Shown piece by piece: positions 18,526 to 27,273 of a stretch of DNA of 64,000 bases. Source of the DNA: Thermoactinospora rubra (lineage in GTDB: Bacteria > Actinomycetota > Actinomycetes > Streptosporangiales > Streptosporangiaceae); assembly GCF_002093975.1 (NCBI RefSeq), contig NZ_MSZZ01000044.1, positions 48,441-112,440 on the forward strand, read 5' to 3'. The notes under the pieces were generated by a model. It made no database searches. It was not told the origin of the DNA and saw only the letters and a list, made by a program, of their open reading frames with translations. The first letter of the stretch is position 1. Each line of letters starts with the position of its first letter. The position numbers and the translations under genes are program-made.

Positions 18526-18549
18526 CGTCAAGAGAATAAGCCTACTTAT
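18526..18549 (-). promoter_or_regulatory. Minus-strand -35 element and adjacent inverted-repeat operator
   Basis: TTGACG on the minus strand (18531-18526) heads a possible promoter for the beta-helix operon, with CCTAAT 17 bases on. Just upstream is ATAAG-CCTA-CTTAT (18536-18549), an inverted repeat that suits a GntR/FadR dimer, whose gene is divergent from here. Confidence 0.45.
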
Positions 18550-18596
18550 CCGGAGAATGCTGGCTTTGACCAGCGGAGATTGCCGAATGTCTCGGT

Positions 18597-18605
18597 GAAA
18601 CTTTC
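18597..18605. promoter_or_regulatory. GAAA-C-TTTC box
   Basis: One of four perfect GAAA-N-TTTC palindromes in the window. It lies between the beta-helix gene and the divergent FadR gene. Confidence 0.5.
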
Positions 18606-18634
18606 GCATGTGTCGTACTCATCGGCGGCTGTCA

Positions 18635-18640
18635 TACGCT
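18635..18640 (+). promoter_or_regulatory. -10 element TACGCT for a leaderless transcript
   Basis: TACGCT ends six bases before the GTG at 18647. This TANNNT spacing is what leaderless actinobacterial genes show; no ribosome-binding site is visible. Confidence 0.5.
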
Positions 18641-18646
18641 TGCGGG

Positions 18647-19414
18647 GTGAGCGAATACCGGCCGGGCTACGAGGTCGCCGCCGAGCAGGTACTGGAACTG
18701 ATCGTCCGGCTCGGCCTGCGTCCGGGCGATCGCCTGCCGACGGAGAACGACCTGGCCCGGCAGCTGGGGACCAGCCGCACCGTGGTCCGCGAGGCGGTGA
18801 AGATACTCTCCGCGCTCGGCCGGGTGCGCGCCCAGAAGGGCCGTGGCCTGTACGTGGCCGACGACGAGGGGATGCTCGGCGCCGGGCGGTGGGCCTCGTT
18901 CTTCCTTCCCGCCGACCTCGACCACGTCTACATGCTGTTTGAATTCCGCCGGACGCAGGAGATGGAGACCAGCCGCCTGGCCGCCTGCCGGGCCACTCCC
19001 GCGGAGCTGAGGGCAATCGAGGAGGCGGCCGGCAGGTGCCGCCGCGGCTTCGAGACAGGACGTGAGGACCTGTTCAACGAGGGCGACGACGCTTTCCACA
19101 CCGCGATCGCCACGGCCTCGCACAACCTGTTCCTCCGGGTGGCGGTACGCGAGGCGCGCCGGTTGCAGGCGCAGTCGAACCTCATCGGGCTGCGGGGCTC
19201 CGTGGGCGGGCACGCGGCGCAGGCCGTCGAGGAGCATGAGGCCATCTACCAGGCCATCCGCGCCGGCGACCCGGAAGCGGCCGCCCGGGCCGCCGCCCTC
19301 CACATCGACAACACCCTCGACGACTACCGTAGGGAGATCCAGCAACGTCTCTTCTCCCATCCGGCCGGCGACCGGCCGATCGTCTCCGGTTCCTCCGCGA
19401 GACCCACCCTCTAG
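18647..19414 (+). CDS. GntR-family (FadR subfamily) regulator
   Basis: A 255-residue protein. The N-terminal winged helix (LGLRPGDRLPTENDLARQLG, then SRTVVREAVKILSALG) is followed by an all-helical FadR/FCD domain with the metal-ligand pattern FNEGDDAFHTAI, HEAIYQAI and ALHIDNTL. GTG at 18647 is chosen over the upstream in-frame ATG at 18608 because the -10 element ends six bases before it. It converges with the dehydratase gene and shares the bases CTAG, where both stops lie. It probably controls the beta-helix/GH43 operon and possibly the dehydratase transporter. Confidence 0.9.
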   Translation: MSEYRPGYEVAAEQVLELIVRLGLRPGDRLPTENDLARQLGTSRTVVREAVKILSALGRVRAQKGRGLYVADDEGMLGAGRWASFFLPADLDHVYMLFEFRRTQEMETSRLAACRATPAELRAIEEAAGRCRRGFETGREDLFNEGDDAFHTAIATASHNLFLRVAVREARRLQAQSNLIGLRGSVGGHAAQAVEEHEAIYQAIRAGDPEAAARAAALHIDNTLDDYRREIQQRLFSHPAGDRPIVSGSSARPTL

Positions 19415-20565
19415 TCGGGAAGGCTGGAGGCCAGCAGCCGCCGCCCGGCGTGCTCCGGCCGGATGTTGGGGCCTCCCGCGGCCCCGATCTCGGGAGACCG
19501 GGTGACCGTGGTGATCGCGTGCTCGTCGAGCGTGATGCCGAGACCCGGCGAGTCCCCCAGGATGAACGCGCCGTCCTCGACGTACAGGTCGAGCGAGATC
19601 CCGAGCGGCGGCACCAGGTTCTGCACCTCGCTGGCCAGGTGGTTCGGCACCGACGTCGCGGCGTGCAGCAACGCGACCGGCGTGCCGCCGATCGGGCTGA
19701 CCGGCAGGTCGTGCGCGTGCGCCAGCGCGGCGACCCGGAGGAAGTGGGTCACCCCCCAGACCACGGCCGTCTGAACGATGTCGACGGCGCCCGCGGCCAG
19801 CAGCGGGCGGAACTGTTCGAGCCCGGTGAGGTTCTCCCCCGTGGCGACGGAGGCGCGGATTCCGCGGCCGACGACGGCCAGGCCCTCGGCGTCCCACCGC
19901 CGGACCGGCTCTTCGACCCACGTGAGATCCAGGGTGCGCTCGAGCTCGCAGACGTGCCGGACCGCCTGCTTGCGCGTCCAGGCCTCGTTCGCGTCGAGCA
20001 TCAACCCGGGCCGCGCTCCTCCCCTGGCCTCCGCCAGAACGTCCCGCACCAGCGTCAGGCGGTGCAGGTCGCGTTGGACATCGAGGCCGCCCTTGACCTT
20101 GGCCGCCCGCAGACCGTGCTGGGCGTAGACCTGGTAGACCGAGACGAGTTCGTCGTCGGTCAGTCCGATGTCGAGGCCCGAGGCGTAGCCGGGAACCCGC
20201 CGGTCCCGCCCGCCCAGCAGGCGCCAGAGCGGTTCACCGGCCGCCTGCGCCTTGATGTCCCACAGGGCGGAGTCCAGCGCGCCGATCGTGCCGAACACGG
20301 CGCCCGCGTGCCCCGCCTTGAAGGTCCGCCGCAGCATCCGGTCGTAGAGCGCGGTCACGCCGCGCGGATCCTCGCCCTCGATCGCGGCGAAGACGGCGTC
20401 GATCTCCACGGCGGGCCCCAGGCCGATGCCGGTGATCCCCTCGTCGGTGTCCACCATGACGATCGGCACCGGGACGATCCCGTCGGCGAAGACACCGTTG
20501 GCGTCACCCACGCACCGGCCCCACTCCTGGACCGTCGTCGTGGTCCGATACCCCGTTATCCGCAT
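19411..20565 (-). CDS. Enolase-superfamily (mandelate racemase/muconate lactonizing type) sugar-acid dehydratase
   Basis: A 384-residue protein. The capping domain is at the N-terminus and the barrel carries the metal ligands Asp (LMLDANEAW), Glu (WVEEPV) and Glu (ATGENL), with the KVK motif (RAAKVKGG) as the general base. The family dehydrates aldonic or aldaric acids or opens related lactones. The exact substrate cannot be assigned; galactarate/talarate- and anhydrogalactonate-type enzymes have a similar layout. It begins 1 base after the permease stop and is the last gene of the transporter operon, so its substrate is probably what the transporter imports. Confidence 0.85.
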   Translation of the reverse strand: MRITGYRTTTTVQEWGRCVGDANGVFADGIVPVPIVMVDTDEGITGIGLGPAVEIDAVFAAIEGEDPRGVTALYDRMLRRTFKAGHAGAVFGTIGALDSALWDIKAQAAGEPLWRLLGGRDRRVPGYASGLDIGLTDDELVSVYQVYAQHGLRAAKVKGGLDVQRDLHRLTLVRDVLAEARGGARPGLMLDANEAWTRKQAVRHVCELERTLDLTWVEEPVRRWDAEGLAVVGRGIRASVATGENLTGLEQFRPLLAAGAVDIVQTAVVWGVTHFLRVAALAHAHDLPVSPIGGTPVALLHAATSVPNHLASEVQNLVPPLGISLDLYVEDGAFILGDSPGLGITLDEHAITTVTRSPEIGAAGGPNIRPEHAGRRLLASSLPD

Positions 20566-20566
20566 G

Positions 20567-21394
20567 TCAGCCCTTCGTGGAACCGGCCGTGACGCCGTCG
20601 GCGATCTGGCGCTGGAGGAACAGATAGATCATCAGCACGGGTATGGCGGCGATCAGGACTCCCGAGGCGAAGGTGGGGATGTCGGCGGAGTACTGGCCGC
20701 GGAGCGCGTTCACCCCGATCATGAGGGTGCGATGCTCGGGCGACGGCATCATGAGCAGGGCGATGAGCACGTCGTTCCAGCAGAACAACGCGTCGAGGAT
20801 GCCGACCGACAGCAGTGCCGGGACGCCCAGCGGGAGCATGATCCGGCGGTAGACGCCGTACACCGAGTTCCCGTCGATCCTGGCCGCGTCGACGATCTCC
20901 GCCGGAATGGTCCGGTAATGGCTTGTCATCAGGAATACGGTGAACGGGAGAAACTGCGCGACATAGGCCAGGATCAATCCCGGATAGGTGTCGACGAACC
21001 CGATGTCGGCCATGATCTTGGTGAGCGGCACCATGATCACCTGGAACGGGATGAACAGCCCCGCGAGGCACCCGAGGAAGATCATCGATGACCCGCGGAA
21101 GCGCAGCCGGCTGAGCGCGAAGCCCGCCATCGAGCCGAAGAGCAGCAGCAGGGCGACGGCGACGGCCACGACGACGAACGAGTTGACGAAGTAGCGCGCC
21201 ATGCCCGCCCCGGCCCACGCCTCGGCCAGGTTGTCCAGGCGCAGGCCGTCCGCGGGGGCGAACCGGTCCAGGACGTACTCGCGCCGGGTCTTCATCGCGA
21301 CGTTGGCGGTGAAAAGGAGGGGATAGATCGTCGCCAGGGCGAGACCGGCCATGGGAACGGCGGCCAGCCACCTGGCCAGGCGCATGCCGGGCAT
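20567..21394 (-). CDS. Carbohydrate ABC transporter permease, MalG type
   Basis: A 275-residue, six-segment membrane protein of the CUT1 class. The EAA loop is EIVDAARIDGNSVYGVYRRI. It starts with ATG at 21394, sharing one base with the stop of the other permease (TGATG). It forms the channel with the MalF-type partner and receives substrate from the lipoprotein encoded at 22364. Confidence 0.92.
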   Translation of the reverse strand: MPGMRLARWLAAVPMAGLALATIYPLLFTANVAMKTRREYVLDRFAPADGLRLDNLAEAWAGAGMARYFVNSFVVVAVAVALLLLFGSMAGFALSRLRFRGSSMIFLGCLAGLFIPFQVIMVPLTKIMADIGFVDTYPGLILAYVAQFLPFTVFLMTSHYRTIPAEIVDAARIDGNSVYGVYRRIMLPLGVPALLSVGILDALFCWNDVLIALLMMPSPEHRTLMIGVNALRGQYSADIPTFASGVLIAAIPVLMIYLFLQRQIADGVTAGSTKG

Positions 21395-22359
21395 CAGTCC
21401 TGCCTTCCCGTACGGCGGAGCAGGGTGATCTGCAGGAGCCCCACCACGAGCATGACGACGAACAGGACCGTCGAGGCGGCGGAGGCGAGCGCCGGCCGGT
21501 TCATCTGTCCCTGCTGGTGCCAGATGTAGAACTCCGGCAGGTAGGTCGACCCTTCCGGGCCTCCGCCGGTCATGACGAAGAGCAGGCCGAACATGGACGT
21601 CAGCATCCCGATCATCGTGGTCACGAAGACGAACTGGATGGTGCGCGTCAGGCTCGGGATGATCACGTGCCAGATGATCTGGCGCAGCGAGGCGCCGTCC
21701 ACGCGGGCGGCGTCCAGCAACGAGCCGTCCAAGGTGCTGAACCCGGCGAGGAACACCACCAGGGCCATCCCGAACGTCGCCCAGACGTGCACGCCGACGA
21801 CGGTGAACATGGCGATGCCCGGATCGCCGAGCCAGTCGACCGGCCCGGCTCCGATCGCCCCGAGGGCGGCGTTCACCGGGCCGTCGAACCCGAGCAGGAG
21901 GTTGAAGATGGCGCCGACGATCACCGGCGACAGCACGGCCGGGAAGAAGTAGACGCTGCGATAGATGCGATGGCCCGGCACGCGCAGGTAGATGAAGGTC
22001 GCCAGCAGCCCTGGGATCGCCACCGCCAGGGGAAGCAGCAGCACCAGCAGCCCGACGTTCCGCAGCGAGGTGCGAAACAGCGGGTCGCCGGCCAGTTCCA
22101 GGTAGTTGCTCAGGCCGACGGGGGTTCCGTTGAGCTCGCCGTCCCCCGTGAAGGAGAAGTTGACCCCCAGGACCAGAGGCCACAGCCGTAGCGCCAAGAT
22201 GATCAGTACGGCCGGGGCCACCAGGACGTAGGGCGCGAGGCGGTCGACGCCCGCCCTACGGAAGCTCGTGCGGGAGCCCGGACGGCCTCTCCGAGGCTTC
22301 ACGGCCTCCCCGCCGGCCCGCCCGGAGCGGACCGACGGCGAAAGTTCTCCGATCGGCAC
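21394..22359 (-). CDS. Carbohydrate ABC transporter permease, MalF type
   Basis: A 321-residue permease with six membrane segments after a basic, Arg/Gly-rich N-terminus. The EAA loop is SLLDAARVDGASLRQIIWHV. The start is GTG at 22359, four bases after the lipoprotein stop. An alternative GTG at 22302 has GGGGAGG close upstream and would drop 19 residues. No ATPase is encoded with it, as usual for CUT1 systems that use a shared MsiK-type ATPase. Confidence 0.9.
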   Translation of the reverse strand: MPIGELSPSVRSGRAGGEAVKPRRGRPGSRTSFRRAGVDRLAPYVLVAPAVLIILALRLWPLVLGVNFSFTGDGELNGTPVGLSNYLELAGDPLFRTSLRNVGLLVLLLPLAVAIPGLLATFIYLRVPGHRIYRSVYFFPAVLSPVIVGAIFNLLLGFDGPVNAALGAIGAGPVDWLGDPGIAMFTVVGVHVWATFGMALVVFLAGFSTLDGSLLDAARVDGASLRQIIWHVIIPSLTRTIQFVFVTTMIGMLTSMFGLLFVMTGGGPEGSTYLPEFYIWHQQGQMNRPALASAASTVLFVVMLVVGLLQITLLRRTGRQD

Positions 22360-22363
22360 GCGC

Positions 22364-23632
22364 TCAGCTCGCCTTGTCGGAGGCGGCCAGCTGCTTCACG
22401 GCCTTGTCCACCGTGGCCGATCCGCTCAGGAGCTGCTGGGAAAGCCTGCCCATCAGGTCCAGGGTCTTGGAGGACAGCGCGACGTGCAGGGCTGGCTTGC
22501 CAGTCTTGAGCTGGGACACGATCGTGGCGGCGGCCGGGCCGGCCTGCGAGACGTCGATCGTCGTGTCGGACGCGATCGCGCCCGCCTTGGCGTGGAAGGC
22601 GGTCAATGCCTCGGTCGAGGTCAGGGATCGCACCAGACCGGCGGCCAGGCCCGGGTCCTTCGTCCACTTGGCGACCGCGTAGCCGATCCCGCCGTCATAG
22701 GGAAGGCTCGGGGTGGCGCCGTCGGTGACGACAGGGGCCTGCATCACGCCGATCTTGTCGGGCGGGAGGAATTCGCCGAAGTCCTTCCAGTGCCCGATGT
22801 CGGACATCAGCCCGATGATGTGGGCGGCCTTGCCGGTCTGGAAGACGCCGAAGATGTCGGTGAACATCGCGGTGGAGTTGGCGCCCTCGTTGTTCAGCCC
22901 CTTGTCGCCGGCTTCCTTCCACAGCTCGAAGATCCGCTTCACGTGGGGGGAGGTCCACTCCCGCTTCCCGGCGATCCAGCTGTCGTACTCCTGGGGCGTC
23001 AGGGTGCCGGACCCGAGGCCGGACATGAAGAACTGGATCCCGAAGCCTTCCTTGTTGCCCAGCGCGAAGCACGCCGCCCCGGTCGCCTTCTTGATGGCGG
23101 CGCAGCCGCGGACCAGCTCGTCCCAGGTCTTGGGCGGGCTCGCGGGGTCGAGACCGGCCTTCTCATAGAGCGCTTTGTTGTAGTAGATCGGGTGCCCCTG
23201 CAGGGTCACCGGCGCGGCGTAGACCTTGCCGTCCTTGCTGAAGGCGTCCCAGCCCGTCAGCCGGCTCTTGTCCTCGGCCACGTACTGGTCCAGCGGGAGG
23301 AGCGCGTCGACCCGGTCACGGATCTGCCCGCCCCCGTTGAAGAGCATGACGTCCGGTCCCTTGCCGGCCTGGATCGCCGTGCCGAGCAGGGTGTAGTACT
23401 GGTCGAACGGCTGGGCGACGAACTCGACGGTCACTCCCGGATGCCGCTTGGCGAAGTCGGCCTTGGCCTTCTCGATGTAGTCGCTCGCGACCGACTCACC
23501 GGACTTCCAGTCCCAGACGACGAGCTTTTGCTGGGCGCCTCCGGACGGAGCCTCTTTCGGTGCCGCGCTCCCGCAGCCGGCCACGACCAGTCCCGCGGCC
23601 ATCAAGCCTGCCCATAACGCCCGCCGCTTCAT
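22364..23632 (-). CDS. Carbohydrate ABC transporter substrate-binding lipoprotein
   Basis: A 422-residue protein. The signal peptide has the lipobox VAGC at about residues 16-19 and the mature part is a family 1 solute-binding fold (LVVWDWKSGESVASDYIEKA, PDVMLFNGGGQIRDRVDALL). ATG at 23632 follows GGAAGGCGGG and gives a normal signal length; the upstream in-frame start would add 13 residues. First gene of the operon ending in the dehydratase. Confidence 0.92.
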   Translation of the reverse strand: MKRRALWAGLMAAGLVVAGCGSAAPKEAPSGGAQQKLVVWDWKSGESVASDYIEKAKADFAKRHPGVTVEFVAQPFDQYYTLLGTAIQAGKGPDVMLFNGGGQIRDRVDALLPLDQYVAEDKSRLTGWDAFSKDGKVYAAPVTLQGHPIYYNKALYEKAGLDPASPPKTWDELVRGCAAIKKATGAACFALGNKEGFGIQFFMSGLGSGTLTPQEYDSWIAGKREWTSPHVKRIFELWKEAGDKGLNNEGANSTAMFTDIFGVFQTGKAAHIIGLMSDIGHWKDFGEFLPPDKIGVMQAPVVTDGATPSLPYDGGIGYAVAKWTKDPGLAAGLVRSLTSTEALTAFHAKAGAIASDTTIDVSQAGPAAATIVSQLKTGKPALHVALSSKTLDLMGRLSQQLLSGSATVDKAVKQLAASDKAS

Positions 23633-23670
23633 AGCTGCCCGCCTTCCAGGCGACCGGATCGACTCCGGCA

Positions 23671-23699
23671 AACGTAATTCGTATGACGTCTTACGTCAA
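23671..23699 (-). promoter_or_regulatory. Promoter of the CUT1 transporter/dehydratase operon with an embedded operator
   Basis: On the minus strand TTGACG (23699-23694) and TACGTT (23676-23671) are separated by exactly 17 bases. Within the spacer lies GTATGACGTCTTAC (23681-23694), a near-perfect inverted repeat around GACGTC. A FadR-type repressor bound there would block the polymerase. Confidence 0.6.
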
Positions 23700-23710
23700 T
23701 GGAACTCACG

Positions 23711-23716
23711 TATACT
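23711..23716 (+). promoter_or_regulatory. -10 element TATACT for a leaderless FadR transcript
   Basis: TATACT ends six bases before the GTG at 23723, the same geometry as ahead of the regulator at 18647. It sits beside the divergent operon promoter, so one operator could control both. Confidence 0.5.
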
Positions 23717-23722
23717 GGCGCG

Positions 23723-24529
23723 GTGGCGCTGTCACACGCCAGGCCACCGGAGGGGGATATGACGGCATCGCGGGAAACGGCCGGCAGTGTCCCGGCGCCA
23801 CCGGCCTGGGCACGACGCCCGGCCAGCCTCGCCAGAGCGGTGACCGCCGAACTGGTGGAGCGCATCGTCCGAGGCGTCCACCCGCCGGGAACCGCGTTGC
23901 CTCCCGAGCCCGCGCTGTGTGAAGCCTTCTCCGTGAGCCGCACGGTCGTCCGGGAAGCGGTGAAAGTCCTGCAGGAGAAGGGGCTGGTGCAGGTCCGCCA
24001 GGGCGCCGGCACCATGGTGACCCCACCGACCATGTGGGACATGCTCGACGAGCTCGTCCTGGCCGCGACCATCGCCGAGGACGAGAGCCTGACGATTCTC
24101 GACGACCTCGTCGTCACGCGGCGGCTGCTGGAGTCCGACATGGCGCACGTCGCCGCCCGCATGGCCGGGCCGGACACCGTGGAGCGGCTGCGAGCGCTCG
24201 TGGATCGGATGGACGAGCTCGTGGACGATCCGGTCACCTATGCTGAAAGCGACCGCGCCTTCCACGACACGATCATGCAGACGTCAGGGAACCGCATCGC
24301 TCGTGGCGTCGTGCGGTCTCTGGAGAACCACGTCATCAACACCGCCCGGTACATGGGCCGGACCGAGCGGTCCCTGTGCGTGGCGTCGAACCTCGGCCAC
24401 CGCCGCATCTACGAACGCATCGCCGCCCATGATCCGGAAGGCGCCGCCGCGGCGATGTTCAACCACATAACCGAGGCCTGGATCGTCCGCCGCAGCGGAA
24501 CGGCCGACCCCGTACGGCTACGGCGGTAA
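23723..24529 (+). CDS. GntR-family (FadR subfamily) regulator, second
   Basis: A 268-residue protein. It has the winged helix (GTALPPEPALCEAFSVSRTV, VREAVKVLQEKGLVQVRQGA) and an FCD ligand domain with YAESDRAFHDTIMQ and NLGHRRIYERIAAHDPEGA. Two starts compete: a leaderless GTG at 23723, and an ATG at 23759 with GGAGGGGG just upstream, giving 256 residues. It is divergent from the transporter/dehydratase operon, which it very likely represses. It is a distant paralogue of the regulator at 18647, with only about family-level similarity. Confidence 0.9.
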   Translation: MALSHARPPEGDMTASRETAGSVPAPPAWARRPASLARAVTAELVERIVRGVHPPGTALPPEPALCEAFSVSRTVVREAVKVLQEKGLVQVRQGAGTMVTPPTMWDMLDELVLAATIAEDESLTILDDLVVTRRLLESDMAHVAARMAGPDTVERLRALVDRMDELVDDPVTYAESDRAFHDTIMQTSGNRIARGVVRSLENHVINTARYMGRTERSLCVASNLGHRRIYERIAAHDPEGAAAAMFNHITEAWIVRRSGTADPVRLRR

Positions 24530-24539
24530 CGCCGACCCT

Positions 24540-24548
24540 GAAAGTTTC
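24540..24548. promoter_or_regulatory. GAAA-G-TTTC box
   Basis: Perfect TGAAAGTTTCA palindrome about 300 bases ahead of the secreted esterase gene. Confidence 0.5.
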
Positions 24549-24795
24549 ACGCCGGCACGTCGGCGGCGACCATGGCCGATCCCCTGGCCAGACGAAGGGA
24601 TGACGGAACGCGTCGAGCGAGCGCTCGCGACGACGCAGTGGCCGGACCTTGACAGGCCTTGTCACGATCGTATTTGCTCCGCTGCACCATCGCCTCCAGC
24701 CCCCAGCGGCCTTGTGCGGGGATGCCTGTCGACCGAGTGGCGATCGGGTGCGGGGCGACCTCGGAACTCATGAGGAGGTCTTCACGGCGACCCTT

Positions 24796-24809
24796 TGTGA
24801 ACGCTAACA
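24796..24809. promoter_or_regulatory. LacI-type operator candidate ahead of the esterase
   Basis: TGTGAACGCTAACA differs by one base from the TGTTA-N-CG-N-TAACA palindromes at 35580 and 36509, and lies about 40 bases before the esterase start. Confidence 0.4.
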
Positions 24810-24850
24810 CTGCAGGTCTTCAAGATCACGAGAACGGCACAGGTATCTCC

Positions 24851-26179
24851 ATGATGTCGAGACTTCGATCCCTCCTCACCGCCATCGTGTCCACGGCACT
24901 GCTCGGCGTTCTGGGCACGGCGCAGACGGCGCTGGGCGACAGCGCGACCCCGTCTCCCGCGAACCAGAGCACGCTCGCGGCCACGGCGGGATGTGGCAAG
25001 ACCCCGACGCTGAGAAGCGGTACGCAGTGGATCACGACCAGCGGGAAAAATCGTAGCTACATTCTGAGAATTCCGGACAACTACCACAACACCACTCCCT
25101 ACCGGTTAATCTTCGGGTTCCACTGGAGGGGCGGCACCGCCAACGACGTCGACTCGGGCGGAACCAGCGGGTACCCCTGGTCCTATTACGGGCTCAGGGC
25201 CCTGTCGAACAACACCGCGATCTTCGTCGCGCCTCAGGGCATCAACAACGGCTGGGCCAACTCGGGCGGTGAGGACGTCACCTTCGTCGACGACATGATC
25301 CGGCAGATCGAGTCGGACCTCTGCGTGGACACCTCCCAGCGCTTCGCTCTGGGCTTCAGCTACGGCGGCGGCATGAGCTATGCGCTCGCGTGCGCCCGGC
25401 CGACGGTCTTCCGCGCGGTGGCGGTCTACTCCGGCGCACAGCTCAGCGGATGCAGCGGCGGCACCGAGCCCGTCGCGTACATCGGACTGCACGGCCTCAG
25501 GGACTCGGTGCTCAGCATCTCCGCGGGGCGGTCGCTGCGCGACAGATTCGTCAGGAACAACGGCTGCACGCCCCAGAACCCGCCGGAGCCGGCGCAGGGC
25601 AGCCTGACGCACATCGTCACCCACTACTCGGGGTGCCGGGCCGGGTATCCGGTCGCATGGGCGGCGTTCGACGCGGGCCACACTCCCGCTCCCGTGGACG
25701 GGACGCCCGGCGACTTTGAACCCGGCGAGAGGTCCTGGACCAGGGAAGTCGTGTGGAATTTCTTCGCCCAGTTCAGAGGCGACCCGGCTCCGACGGCGTT
25801 CGCGCTCAAGGGTGCGGGATCGGGGCGGTGCCTGGACGTCAGCGGCGCCTCGCAGGCCAACGGCGCGCAGGTGCAGATCTGGGACTGCGGCGGGCAGGCC
25901 AACCAGAGGTGGACCGCCACCGGTTCGGGTGAGCTGCGGGTCTACGGCGGCAAGTGCCTGGATGTGAGCGGGGCCGGGACGGCGGACGGCACCGCCGTGA
26001 TCATCTGGGACTGCAACGGGCAGAACAACCAGAAGTGGCGCCTCAACGCCGACGGCACCATCACGGCGGTGGGCGCGAACAAGTGCCTGGATGTGGCCGG
26101 GTACGGCACCGCCAACGGCACCAGGGTGCAGATCTGGACCTGCCACGGCGGCACCAACCAGACATGGACCCGCGCCTGA
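24851..26179 (+). CDS. Secreted CE1-like (feruloyl/PHB depolymerase-type) esterase with ricin domain
   Basis: A 442-residue protein with a signal peptide of about 35 residues. The alpha/beta hydrolase domain has the nucleophile Ser170 in GFSYGGGMS, a likely Asp in GLHGLRDSVL and a His in FDAGHTPAP. Residues about 316-442 are a three-repeat ricin domain whose DNA is identical over 366 bp to that of the beta-helix protein. The family includes feruloyl and acetylxylan esterases, which free ester side groups from xylan. Start: ATG at 24851 or 24854; upstream in-frame codons lack a signal peptide at the right place. Confidence 0.85.
   Translation: MMSRLRSLLTAIVSTALLGVLGTAQTALGDSATPSPANQSTLAATAGCGKTPTLRSGTQWITTSGKNRSYILRIPDNYHNTTPYRLIFGFHWRGGTANDVDSGGTSGYPWSYYGLRALSNNTAIFVAPQGINNGWANSGGEDVTFVDDMIRQIESDLCVDTSQRFALGFSYGGGMSYALACARPTVFRAVAVYSGAQLSGCSGGTEPVAYIGLHGLRDSVLSISAGRSLRDRFVRNNGCTPQNPPEPAQGSLTHIVTHYSGCRAGYPVAWAAFDAGHTPAPVDGTPGDFEPGERSWTREVVWNFFAQFRGDPAPTAFALKGAGSGRCLDVSGASQANGAQVQIWDCGGQANQRWTATGSGELRVYGGKCLDVSGAGTADGTAVIIWDCNGQNNQKWRLNADGTITAVGANKCLDVAGYGTANGTRVQIWTCHGGTNQTWTRA
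25797..26162 (+). repeat. 366-bp duplicated ricin-domain DNA, copy 2
   Basis: Exact inverted copy of 16139-16504. Identity ends within a codon or two of the domain edges on both sides. Confidence 0.9.
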
Positions 26180-26210
26180 GGCCATCGAGCCACAGTCGCG
26201 AGGTACTGGT

Positions 26211-26245
26211 CACCGCATCGGCGGGCCTTTCCCGCCGATGCGGTG
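26211..26245 (+). terminator. Strong hairpin terminator after the esterase
   Basis: Perfect 15-bp stem (CACCGCATCGGCGGG with its complement at 26231-26245) and a CCTTT loop, starting 31 bases after the stop. Confidence 0.75.
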
Positions 26246-27060
26246 GCCTCGACCCGAACGTGGCACGGAACGTGTCGAAAGTTTTCGGCCCTCCGCTTCC
26301 GCCCATCGATGAAGCATTGAGCGTTCCGTGCCGGTGTTGGCGGCGCCTGGACTTCCCCGCGGAGCAGGTACGGCTGCTGCCCATGAAGTGCTGGTGGGCC
26401 GCTCCGCCGGCGACATCGCGCTGACCGCGCGGGTCGCGGTGAGCGGTTCCGCTCCAGGGCCACGCATCGTCGACAGGCGTACCTCGGCTGCGGACTTCGA
26501 CGGCCACACGGGCGTCACCCTGGTCGGCGCCAGCCGTACCGCCGGAGACGCGGTCGCTCCCGCCGGCTCCGGCCCAGCCCGCAACCCTGTTGTTCCGCTC
26601 CGGCGACCTGTCCAACGCGCTCCGGGTCGACATCGAGGCCGTCCTCCTCTCGGGGTGTCCGGCCACCGCTCCGCCTCCTGCGCGAAGGCCCAGCGGCGGA
26701 CGTGGAGTGGCCTGGGAGCGTGGTGTCACCCAGGCCTGACCATGACGCGTATCTCGTGGGAGGACGCCATGGTTGCGTGATCACCTCTGCCGGGCGGCCT
26801 CCCTTCGGCTCTCGGGGTTCTCCTGTGGTGGTGGCGGCGAGTTAATACATCGGGCCCATGGGTCGTCAAGCGGTGATGATCCTCGATGCTCGGCCGATGC
26901 CGGGACGGCGCCGCTCGCACGTGCGTGCCGACCAGCGAGTTCGCAACTTACGGGCGCTCCGGATGAAATTTACACGGGATCGGCCGGCCCGCTTCCCTCC
27001 CGTCGCGCCCCGAGGACGCCTCGTCATCGCTCTGTCGCGCCAGCCTCCGCAGGATCAGGA
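26246..27060. other. Gene-poor region ahead of the xylanase
   Basis: No convincing gene is seen. One frame (about 26390-26740) reads protein-like for a while and breaks into another, with no start, RBS or family I recognise, so it may be decayed coding DNA. A variant GAAAGTTTTC box lies at 26277-26286. Confidence 0.4.
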
Positions 27061-27076
27061 CTCGATGGATGCGGCC

Positions 27077-27123
27077 GAAAGTTTCATTCAAGTGTTGACA
27101 TGTTTCGATTCCATTTCCACACT
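27077..27123 (+). promoter_or_regulatory. Xylanase promoter region with GAAA-G-TTTC box
   Basis: GAAAGTTTC (27077-27085) is followed ten bases later by a consensus TTGACA (27095-27100) and, 17 bases on, CACACT (27118-27123). The start codon is about 150 bases further. Similar short inverted repeats are known from xylanase promoters of Streptomyces, as I recall. Confidence 0.5.
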
Positions 27124-27273
27124 CAGTCTGAGGCGGTCGGCCCTGCCGATGTGGTGGTCGGTGCGGGCCGCCGGTCATGACGCCTTCGTGGTGGGTGCCT
27201 CTGTCCGAGGTGCGGCGTCGTTCACCGGGTTTCCCGCATGTCCCTCCGTCCGTGATTCAGTCTGGAGTCAGGC

